Below, piece by piece: positions 1-7,149 of a stretch of DNA of 17,576 nucleotides. Under the pieces are notes generated by a model. The model saw nothing but the letters and a program-made list of their open reading frames with translations. It did not search any database and was not told the DNA's origin. The position numbers and the translations under genes are program-made. Positions within the stretch are counted from its first letter, which is position 1. Every line of letters begins with the position of its first letter. Source of the DNA: Phoronis ovalis (taxonomy: Eukaryota; Phoronida; Phoronidae); NCBI GenBank assembly GCA_028565635.1, contig JAOXYB010020349.1, positions 1 through 17,576 on the forward strand. Reading direction: 5' to 3'.

Positions 1-92
1 TTATTAGAGAGGGGGCGATTATTGATTTATTTTAGTCGCTAGAGGGGGCGATTATTAGAGGGGGGCGATTATTAAAGAAGGGGGCGATTATT
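1..92. repeat. G-rich 13-bp tandem motif, possible transposon subterminal repeat
   Basis: The 13-mer gggggcgattatt occurs at 11-23, 44-56, 61-73 and 80-92. Bases 1-10 look like the tail of another copy cut by the window edge. Spacings are 33, 17 and 19 bp, and the linkers are variants of agag/aaaga. Short G-rich repeats of this kind occur near the ends of some pogo-like DNA transposons in invertebrates; that link is from memory and is inference. No transposase lies next to it; the pogo fragment at 5767 is about 5.7 kb away. It could also be a simple minisatellite. Confidence 0.6.
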
Positions 93-213
93 AAAGAAAA
101 TACGGTAGTCACTTTGTTATAGTGGACAATTTAATTTATATCTTTGGGTATGAAAAGAGTGCATTCTGCCTCGGCATAAACACCATAACAACTTTGATCC
201 TACTTGCATTTAG

Positions 214-304
214 GAGACATTCAAATTGATGCCCCGTATCTGGACCTGTCTGTTTTCGATCCAAGTGGGAAAGATACCTACAGTACATTTGGTACTATTA
301 AGAA
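214..304 (+). CDS. Exon of unrecognised single-pass membrane protein gene (first exon visible)
   Basis: This exon is bounded by a plausible acceptor (tacttgcatttag) and a strong donor (gtaagt at 305). It reads open in one frame: ga + 29 codons + aa. The encoded stretch includes DAPYLDLSVFDPSGKDTYS and GTIK, which looks like a folded, non-repetitive domain. The two leftover bases join in frame to the next exon at 495 to make a Lys codon. The phase match across two independent splice sites is the main evidence that this is a real gene. It enters in phase 1, so more exons must lie upstream of the window. I do not recognise the protein. Confidence 0.6.
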
Positions 305-494
305 GTAAGTACTGGGCTTGTAGCATTTATATGCAGCTCTAGTTCGTGATTTTGACTTAACAGGATTTATTCATGAAACATGCAATTCTTCGCTCGTTTA
401 ACAGTGCCAAGTAAAGTGGCTGTTATCAAGTTATTGGTGGTATTATACAAGGCTCTATTATGTTTGGTTTCATGGGATCATATTGATATTTTAG

Positions 495-608
495 GAACAC
501 AAATCAACCTTGGAAGAAACCTCGCATGATAGGGAAACAGGCAAATAAGCTGACAATCCCACCTCCAGTACCACATCCTGGTGTTGTAGCGATTGTTATT
601 TATAACAG
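495..608 (+). CDS. Exon of unrecognised membrane protein, proline-rich juxtamembrane segment
   Basis: The acceptor is gatattttag and the donor is gtttgt after AACAG. The exon is 1 base + 37 codons + 2 bases and is fully open. It encodes a basic stretch (PWKKPRMIGKQANK) followed by a proline-rich run (TIPPPVPHPGVV) and AIVIYN. It joins in phase to exon 214-304 upstream, and to exon 706-808 downstream through an Arg codon split AG|A. It directly precedes the membrane segment, so it probably forms the juxtamembrane region. The donor is weak compared with that of the previous exon. Confidence 0.6.
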
Positions 609-705
609 GTTTGTATGGTAAAGAATACAAGTAGTATCATCCTACTCATTGTTTAATCAGGAAAACAACTTTTGTATTCATAATTTTAACTATTTAAAAT
701 AGCAG

Positions 706-808
706 ATTTTTCAAATTGCGGCTGATCAAAATACTATCAGTGGCGTTATACATAATGCCAGCTTTTTGTACAATTGTTTTTTTTCTATGGACAGCTATTT
801 GTATTAAG
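706..808 (+). CDS. Exon encoding the transmembrane helix of the unrecognised protein
   Basis: The acceptor is aaaatagcag and the donor is AAG|gtattt. The exon is 1 base + 34 codons. It encodes basic residues (FFKLRLIK) and then about 23 mostly hydrophobic residues (ILSVALYIMPAFC, TIVFFLWTAICI), which is a clear membrane-spanning helix. The exon ends in phase 0, but the next clear exon at 1071 needs two incoming bases. So either a small exon lies between (909-931 is a candidate) or another donor is used. The open frame continues past the donor to a stop near 922, so intron retention would add a short hydrophobic tail. Confidence 0.6.
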
Positions 809-908
809 GTATTTTTGATTTATTTTTTATTTATTATTATAAATTTAAAAAGTGTCTTTGGAAAAATTCTGAATATAAATATTATCATTGTAACTTGTGG
901 AATTTCAG

Positions 909-931
909 CAGAAATTCTTTAAACATAAAAT
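909..931 (+). CDS. Candidate 23-bp microexon or alternative last exon
   Basis: A good acceptor (ggaatttcag, with a tandem NAGNAG cagcag) precedes an open stretch starting CAG AAA TTC TTT AAA CAT AAA. Ending at a weak donor (AT|gttaga at 932) it would be 23 bp long. That length converts phase 0 from exon 706-808 into the phase 2 needed at 1071. If the donor is not used, the same frame runs on to TAA at 963-965 and gives a short alternative C-terminus (KHKMLESDLSCLKI). Phase fitting favours an exon here, but the donor is poor. Spliced RNA would settle it. Confidence 0.3.
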
Positions 932-1070
932 GTTAGAGTCGGACTTGAGCTGTCTGAAAATTTAATATTTTCATTATCTATGTGGTCAATTATCTATCTC
1001 TCACATACTCTTGATTTTGTTGACCTGTATTTATTTTTTTACAATTTAGATACCTGCATTTTTCTTTTAG

Positions 1071-1476
1071 GGAAAATGACCAGGATGAAATTTTCATGTC
1101 AGACATAATGTGCAAAAAGATTTTGAAAGCAGCAGAGCATACACCCTATGCAAAAGTTATAGACCCGTCAGAGATTACTGGCATTGATGTAGATCCGAAT
1201 AACACTGTTACTTCAACCCCAGATACGGAATTACATCCGGATACCCATCTTGCTGAATTAGAGTCGGCATTTTCTGATAACACACCAGATGAAAATACAC
1301 CATTAGACCCAGAAATTCCGGAAGAGCATTCTGATAAAAGTACTAGGAATTCGGAAGGTAATGATGGTATTAGTATCGGGGAATTCAGAGAATTATACAC
1401 GGAAAATGAATATAACACTAGCTGTGTAATAACTATGGAAGACACTAGTTCCAAAGAAAGTTCCTCTCCAGTATGA
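1071..1476 (+). CDS. Terminal coding exon, acidic cytoplasmic-type tail with PDZ-like C-terminus
   Basis: A strong acceptor (gcatttttcttttag) precedes an open frame of one base + 135 codons, including the TGA stop at 1474-1476. The exon encodes a disordered tail rich in Glu, Asp, Ser, Thr and Pro, including the stretches DPNNTVTSTPDTELHPDTH and DENTPLDPEIPEE. There are no recognisable domains. Placed after the membrane helix at 706-808, it would be a cytoplasmic tail if the protein is type I; that topology is inferred. The last residues, SSSPV, fit the class I PDZ-binding pattern (S/T-x-hydrophobic). The first Met in this exon, at 1096, is probably internal. An antisense open frame at 1146-1583 mirrors this exon and is not counted. 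Confidence 0.6.
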
Positions 1477-1627
1477 TCGATATTGGCAATAATGGGAGAC
1501 TTTGAGAATACCGACTTTGCCACTTTATTTGGTGTTTTGTAGATGCAGACTTTATTAACATTGCTCCATACGCGATCCCGCACTATTTATAAGATAGCTT
1601 CTACTAACCTGTTGTGTAGTTTCTGAA

Positions 1628-1656
1628 AGTCTCTCATTCTGCTACACAATGAATAG
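1628..1656 (+). repeat. 29-bp exact direct repeat, copy 1
   Basis: The 29 bases here, beginning agtctctcattctgctac, are repeated exactly at 1999-2027, 371 bp downstream. The flanks do not match. In this AT-rich setting a chance 29-base identity is very unlikely. It could come from a small duplication or gene conversion, or be a shared RNA-binding element in a 3' untranslated region. Confidence 0.9.
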
Positions 1657-1998
1657 AAAGTATTTGTTTTCTGGTTTCCGCATTGTAATTGTCTAGTGAT
1701 ATTTACCATCTCGTTCTCACAAGTTAGAGGCATGGGAACAATTTTAAGAGATTTGCGGAATCTTATCGAAATATACCTTGTCAAGGCTTCGCTGGATTGC
1801 TCGTAAATGCAGCATTAGCCTTAATCTTTCAAGATACTGCTAAACTTTGTCTGATAGCAAGATGATTAAGGGAGTGGTTTTTCAGTAAATGTGATGATTG
1901 GTATTTATGCAGCTTTTTGAGAAGTACATATTAACACCTTTTGACCTTAGCCATTAACTTGGCTGTGAGTCTTCTTGTAACAGCTTTGACTTTGACCG

Positions 1999-2027
1999 AG
2001 TCTCTCATTCTGCTACACAATGAATAG
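1999..2027 (+). repeat. 29-bp exact direct repeat, copy 2
   Basis: Second exact copy of the 29-mer at 1628-1656, in the same orientation. The flanking bases differ at both edges. Confidence 0.9.
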
Positions 2028-3259
2028 TTATTAAATATATTCGTCGAATTTTCTTGTTGAGTCATCTGAGCAGTTCAGCTAATAATGTTGCTTAAAAAAG
2101 AGGGTCCAGTGAAAATAAAGCTATCTATTACACTACATATGAGGCACCATGAAGAATTTGAGCTCTCAAACTTCAAGGAATGTCAGTAAAGTTCCTAAAA
2201 TTAACAACATTAAATATTTATGCAAATATACTGCTTTCAAACAGCAGTCATATCTCAATCAGTTTGACAACACTAGCAAATTAGTGAATTGTAGTTGAAA
2301 TTTTCAACATTTGTCTGGAGTTTTGCTTTAAGATAAGTCTTGGGAATCTATGTATTTATTAGTGGCTGCCACGAGTGACAAAATCATATTTTGTAACAGT
2401 AAATTTTTTGGACATACTCGAAGTCAAAGAGACCCTTTAAATTTTAGTAAACCGTAGTGAGTGGCAGCTAGCTAGGTAGAAATGACTTGATGACTTGAAA
2501 ATTGTCTGTGTATTTCTAGCCATTCTGAAAGATTCTGTGGAGAAATGCGATAATCTTAAAATGAATACTTTCTAAACTATGCACCCATTGTGTCAATTTG
2601 CATGATCTTATTTTAATATCTATTCGCACATAAAAATATAGTGAAGTATGTTATCATGTATGGTGTATGACAATGTACTTTTGTACCCAAATGGTTTTTT
2701 GATTTTTGCATGTTAAATCAAACTCGGAAAGTGATCTCAAATAGAATGCGATAGGTCGAAACGAAGAGTTTGTTACTTAATGTATGGAATTTGTGATCTC
2801 ATTTAGATCAAGTATACCCATTGTATAGCAAGTATAATATTATGTGATCATATACTACTAATTAGTATAAATATTGAATTTATCTTATAGCATGTTGCAG
2901 AAAACCGTTAGCCCTTTATGGTGCCATTTTTAGCAAACGTATACCTTACCAAGTAGTACTTATATTGTACAAAATGCTAAATCACTAGCAGAAGTATCAG
3001 CAACACTTTTCATTTGTTGTCAGTTGATTCAATTGAATATTGTGTGAACTAGTGAGCTTGCTATCTTCTGTCAAGATCTTTAGCAGTTTAGTATGTTAAT
3101 TCTTCTTGTCAGTTTTATATTCATATTTATTGAAATACTGTTACACATGTTACTGATGAACAATCGTATAAACTATGCATTTGCATACCCATAATGCACT
3201 TCTTATAGTGTTCCATTATTGTATTTAGTTATGTACAATCAGAGTCTTTGTAAATAAAA

Positions 3260-5766
3260 AAAATAGGATGCATGTCTGTCTTTTTAATAGAATATCAGGC
3301 TATGGTGATGTAAGAGTTTGGTCGAAAAATAATGGGAAAACATCAAACTACCACACACGCAATCTTTTTATATTTTATTACACATTTTCTTTTAAATATT
3401 TCACTAACATTGCTTATTTTTGTTTCAGAATCTTGGTAGACCTTAAGTTTCTTTTACTAATATAATGGGAGTGCATGGTGCTACCTGTATGGAGATTGTT
3501 TAACGTTTATCACGAAGCAAAATTATTTTGTGAGCTGGCTTGTAATAATTGTTTTCTTTGCATTTTCCATTTCTATAAAATTGTGTTTTTATTTTTGGAA
3601 TGAAATTTGTAATTTACTTTATTACCACTCTTCGTATACATTTTTCGTAAAATAATGAATACTTTTGTCTTAGATTTGTTTTCTGTTCTTGCACGACTTG
3701 TATTACTTGAATGTATATATACTGCTGAAATTATAAATCATGCTGCGCCATCTAGTGGAATGTTTCATAGTCGAAATGATAAAGAATATGTAGATTGTTA
3801 TACTATTTTTGTTCATAAAATCATTGTTTTGCCAATTCTAAAAATAGATTAGAGTCATTCTTTTTAAGATGAAGTTGTCAGATAAACTTTTTAAAAATAA
3901 AAAAGCGAATTACAACATGTAATTTTCTGTATTTAAAATTTACCGCGAAAAGATATGCACTCCAATTTTAATCACATAAATTACATGAATATTAAAATTA
4001 ACCATGATTGTAATTAACAATGTCAAAATAAAAGACGGAAGCAAGAGGTTAATTTTTCTATAACTACGTAACTTTCCCTTCAAAAGTATAAAAGGTATAG
4101 TATACAGTTGTTTTTACCATAGGTTACTTAATCACATTTGCAATCTTGTCAAATTATGTAATGTTACATATGTGATTACATAAGGCAATCAACAAGTGGT
4201 TACTAGAATCTCCCCCATTTGAGTGTTCACATGGCCCATGGCAGTAACCAGGAACTCTCCAAATCTGCTTTAACAATAAAGTTTGTAATAACCAACCAAA
4301 CACAAAACTAGGAACAGTGCAGATAAAGATCTTGCAAAATTTGCCTTCAGCTGTATTTATACAGGATATCGGTGTTTCATAAACTCACCGATAGATTGAG
4401 GGAACTGCAAGTTTGTAGCATTTCACATTTACCTTGTGGAAGGGTCTGTGTGAAATACAAATATTGGAATAATCTAAGATTTCACTGATATTAAAATTTC
4501 CGAACAACTTTTGACTATTTTCTTTTTTTGAAAAAAACGATATATTTTATCAAGGATGGTAAGTAAGAATGACATCTTAGTGTTCCAGTAGTGTACTATG
4601 CAAATCCCTCTATCTTATGTAATAGTCTCACAACCCCTCGCAATTACCTGATAGAAACAGCTGCATATGGGATGATGCCATGCAAACACTTCCTTTACAT
4701 AAACATTATATTGCAATATATAGCAGATAAAACTGTTAAAGCACCTTTAATTTACAGATTCATATCACCACACTTGCCAACATCTATCTATTGACCACAA
4801 TGATATATAATACAAAAAAATGTTTATATGCAAGTTGAAAATTATTAACAAAGAAGCGTATTTATTCCCGCTACACACTCCAACATTTAAATACGGTACC
4901 ACAGTTCTTTGTATTGCAATAATTTGTCAGCATTGTTAATACACAAATTTCTTAAAAATCACAATTAAGATAAATCCATTGTTGAAAAGGAAGGCAACAA
5001 GGCAGGTCACATCATCTCAATAAAAATAAAATATGGCTTTTCCCTAACATTTATAGTTTAAGAATGCATTGGCACCACTTTGAACATTATGGGAAAAAGT
5101 GCTATAGAAGAAAAAAAATATTCATATAGTTCTTCCCAGATGGTGGCTTTTTGATATTATATTAAGTACAAGTTGCATAACCTATTGAGATTGTATCACA
5201 TATTTTGCAAGTCTAATGTGGCTTTTAATTATTTTATATAAATTCGCACAACGATCCTGACAATAAATATTTATACTCTGTTGAAAAAATAATGGACAGA
5301 AAACCTCTGCACATAAGCGCAATGGTTTTGACTTTGCAAGGAGTTGGTGATAGGACACAGGTACACATTTTGTTTTGCCTGTAAAGGAGTAAGCGAGTTA
5401 CTGGCCTTAGAAGACGTTCACATAGTGCACAATAACCTGTTAAAGCACGAAAACAGGTTGGTCTACCGGCCAAAAGTGTGTACAAATGTATGTAGAAATT
5501 ATATAACAGTGGCTTTTTAAAATGTAGAAGTAATCTGCCCTTCTCTGTAAACAGATGGTCCTCACTTTTAAAAGTTCTTGTATGTAAATGTGACCAGTTT
5601 ATCTGTTATTAACGAGATGCCATTAAGAGAAAGAAAAGTTGGAATACAACCTTTTTATAAAGAATTAAAAGAGTTAGAACAGGGGTTCATCATGCAGGCA
5701 AGGTAGTGAAATATGTTGCTGCACTGTGATCTGCCTGCTAAATGTTTATTAGTTTCTGGTTGTTGA
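3260..5766. other. AT-rich stretch with no supportable gene
   Basis: Only short open frames occur (for example 3268-3465, 3655-3852 and 4591-4794 on +, and 5234-5485 on -). None shows domain-like composition or convincing splice signals. The sequence is low in complexity in places, with A and T runs. The one site of note is the CTCF-like motif at 3745-3758. Confidence 0.5.
3745..3758 (-). promoter_or_regulatory. CTCF-like binding motif
   Basis: Read on the - strand, these bases are CCACTAGATGGCGC, which fits the published bilaterian CTCF core CCASYAGRKGGCRS at every position. CTCF is a zinc-finger insulator and loop-anchor protein. The match is to sequence only. Similar motifs also occur inside some transposons, and occupancy is unknown. 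Confidence 0.4.
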
Positions 5767-6054
5767 TTCCATCTCCAATTAAGAGAACTTTTAAAAGTTG
5801 GAAAGGTGGACATATATCCTTATCAGTATGATGACCTAACAGGCCAAAACTTTGATCTTAATATAGCTGAAGCTTGTCTCGGACAATTTGTATGTCGTTT
5901 TGAGGAATTGCATCCAGCGATTATTCCTGGTGGGTGCACCAGCAGGTCACAGCCATTGGCTGTGTGTATCAATGAACTGTTTAAAGATGCTTTAAGGGCT
6001 TTGGGGTCAAAGACATTCCAGGAAGTAATTGAATGGATGAGCAGCAGAAAGTAG
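5767..6054 (+). pseudogene. pogo/Tigger-type DDE transposase fragment, last catalytic Asp lost
   Basis: The frame is open from 5767 to TAG at 6052-6054. Counting residues from a GTG at 5806, residues 39-61 carry the signature IIPGGCTSRSQPLAVCIN followed by ELFKD. This matches the block around the third catalytic Asp of pogo-superfamily (Tigger, jerky-like) transposases, where the usual motif is QPLD. Here the Asp is Ala (codon 5959-5961), so the DDD triad would be dead even in a full-length protein. No DNA-binding helix-turn-helix or CENP-B domain and no first two Asp motifs are visible upstream. The fragment is therefore the 3' end of a decayed copy. It stops just where the Ty3/gypsy-derived sequence begins, so one element probably inserted into or recombined with the other. 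Confidence 0.75.
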
Positions 6055-6068
6055 GACAGAACTGCAAG

Positions 6069-6371
6069 ATGTAACAGTCCGCAATGACGATAAACTTGAA
6101 AGAGTCGGAGGTAACAATGACTTCGATGCAAGAGTCCGTAATGACAATAAACTTGAAAGAGTCGGAGGTAACAATGACTTCGATGTAACAGTCCGCAATG
6201 ACAATAAACTTGAAAGAGTCGGAGGTAACAATGACTTCGATGCAAGAGTCCGCAATGACAATAAACCTGAAAGAGTCGGAGGTAACAATGACTTCGATGT
6301 AACAGTCTGCAATGACGGTAAACTTGAAAGAGTCGGAGGTAACAATTACTGGAGGTAGCAATGACTTCGAT
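6069..6371 (+). repeat. 57-bp minisatellite with 114-bp alternating higher-order structure
   Basis: Five units start at 6069, 6126, 6183, 6240 and 6297. Units 1, 3 and 5 begin atgtaacagtc and units 2 and 4 begin atgcaagagtc, so the array is built of two alternating variants. The rest of each unit (aataaacttgaaagagtcgg and so on) is nearly identical. The period is 19 codons, and units 1-4 stay open on + and in several antisense frames, which creates long spurious reverse frames. Unit 5 carries a 16-bp local duplication (ggaggtaacaa / ggaggtagcaa). That shifts the + frame and brings in a TAG near 6356. Confidence 0.95.
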
Positions 6372-6557
6372 GAAAATGTAGAAATTGAGGGTATTGAAGA
6401 TACCGCATTTAAAGAATTAGCTATAATACAAAACGAATATGATGAAGAATTTACATGCAGCAAGCACGATGATACTGAGAAACCTGGAGACCATGATGTA
6501 AAAAAGAGAACACGGGATACGATAGTAAAGTTATTAAAGAAAAAAGAATTCACATAA
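6312..6557 (+). pseudogene. Acidic polypeptide segment downstream of the minisatellite, part of the retroelement
   Basis: The open frame ends at TAA 6555-6557. It begins inside repeat unit 5, in a frame different from the one that reads through units 1-4, and continues into non-repetitive acidic sequence (GIEDTAFKELAIIQNEYDEE) and then a basic end (KLLKKKEF). The protease-like stretch follows at once in another frame, so this is probably the gag-pol region just before protease. No zinc knuckle is visible. It is not a stand-alone gene. Confidence 0.45.
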
Positions 6558-6628
6558 GTCCAACTGTCACGGGATTAGTAAATGGAGAGATAGTTAAATT
6601 CATAGTAGACACAAGAGCTACGTCATGA
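6551..6628 (+). pseudogene. Retroelement aspartic protease stub with altered active site
   Basis: The frame reads TGLVNGEIVKFIVDTRATS before TGA at 6626-6628. This resembles the N-terminal part of retropepsin-like proteases, where a strand with FIVDTGA carries the catalytic Asp. Here the Gly of DTGA is Arg (codon 6614-6616), and the protein stops a few residues later, so it cannot work. It lies one frame away from the preceding acidic segment. The short length limits confidence, but its position before the integrase remnant supports the call. Confidence 0.6.
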
Positions 6629-6629
6629 T

Positions 6630-6720
6630 AAGAGGAAATGGAAATCGATCCCGAGACAGTGAACACCACTGAACAAGGAGAGCATAATCTAGAAGAGGAA
6701 ATGGAATTCGAGACAGTGAA
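6630..6720 (+). repeat. Imperfect direct duplication in the retroelement linker
   Basis: The stretch agaggaaatggaaatcgatc + ccgagacagtgaa (6631-6663) recurs as agaggaaatggaattcgaga + cagtgaa (6694-6720), about 62 bp apart, with a small deletion in the second copy. The pair sits where reverse transcriptase and RNase H should be, between the protease stub and the pre-integrase linker. Confidence 0.7.
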
Positions 6721-6774
6721 TTTAGTAAGCTTACAACCCATATTGCCATGTGAGAAAATTCGAAGATCCGAATG

Positions 6775-7140
6775 TTAAGATGTTGGTAGAACTGAAAGAA
6801 ACAGGAGAAGATAAGCCGCAGTGGTCAGAAGTATCAGCACTTTCAGCAGCTACTAAAATGTACTGGAGTCAGTGAAACCAACTCAGTCTATATTAAGAAT
6901 GGTGTACTACAAAGAAAATTCGAATCACATGACGGCAATGTAATAACATGGCAGATATTGATACCAAGAAACCTCAGAACATTTGTGCTGAAAGAATTAC
7001 ACGACGCGAAGACAGCAGCACATCTTGGTGTGAAGAAGACATTAGAGAAAATTCGAGAACGATACTATTGGGCAGGAATATCAAGCGACGTAAGAGCAGA
7101 ACTTGTGAAGGATGTGCACGAAAATCTTCTGGATAGGCAC
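6775..7140 (+). pseudogene. Ty3/gypsy pre-integrase linker and H2C2 zinc-binding domain, frameshifted
   Basis: The coding signal runs through three frame segments. About 6780-6872 shows LVELKETGEDKPQWSEVS and then TKMYWSQ before TGA. About 6874-7095 shows the linker up to ITWQILIPRNLR, then KELHDAKTAAHLGVKKTLE and RERYYWAGI. About 7096-7136 shows CEGCARKSS in the other frame. The His pair of the middle segment and the Cys-x2-Cys of the last form the H2C2 zinc-binding fold that precedes the integrase catalytic core in Ty3/gypsy elements. At least two frame breaks (near 6873 and near 7095) and a stop inactivate it. The DDE core is missing downstream. Confidence 0.8.
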
Positions 7141-7149
7141 ATCTGAATA

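Larger units (their letters stand above)
1477..3260 (+). other. Probable long 3' untranslated region
   Basis: No coding signal follows the stop at 1476. AATAAA signals occur at 2114-2119 and 3253-3258; the second is followed by an A-rich run and may be the distal poly(A) site. Both are candidates only. The stretch contains a 29-bp exact direct repeat (listed separately) and is otherwise AT-rich unique-looking sequence. Confidence 0.4.
6041..7147 (+). mobile_element. Degenerate Ty3/gypsy-type LTR retrotransposon remnant
   Basis: In + strand order there is a repeat-bearing acidic/polar segment (6041-6557), an aspartic-protease stub (6551-6628), a short linker with an imperfect internal duplication, and the pre-integrase plus integrase zinc-binding region (about 6775-7140). 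That order fits Ty3/gypsy pol, but reverse transcriptase, RNase H and the integrase catalytic core are absent. Each piece lies in a different frame and stops lie between them. No LTR pair, primer-binding site or polypurine tract is evident. This is an old, internally deleted, non-functional copy. Confidence 0.75.

Noticed and set aside
1146-1583. - strand open frame of 145 codons
   Set aside because: It is antisense to the acidic-tail exon at 1071-1476 and has no splice or domain support of its own.
3268-3852. Two + strand frames of 65 codons
   Set aside because: The amino acid content is typical of AT-rich noise. The second only overlaps the CTCF-like site.
5234-5485. - strand Cys-rich open frame of 83 codons
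   Set aside because: There is no regular cysteine spacing, no recognised motif, and no supporting splice or promoter signal.
5981-6553. Long - strand open frame (190 codons) and two other reverse frames across 5823-6345
   Set aside because: They are products of the 57-bp repeat, whose length is a multiple of three and which lacks stops in several frames. The real signal is on the + strand.
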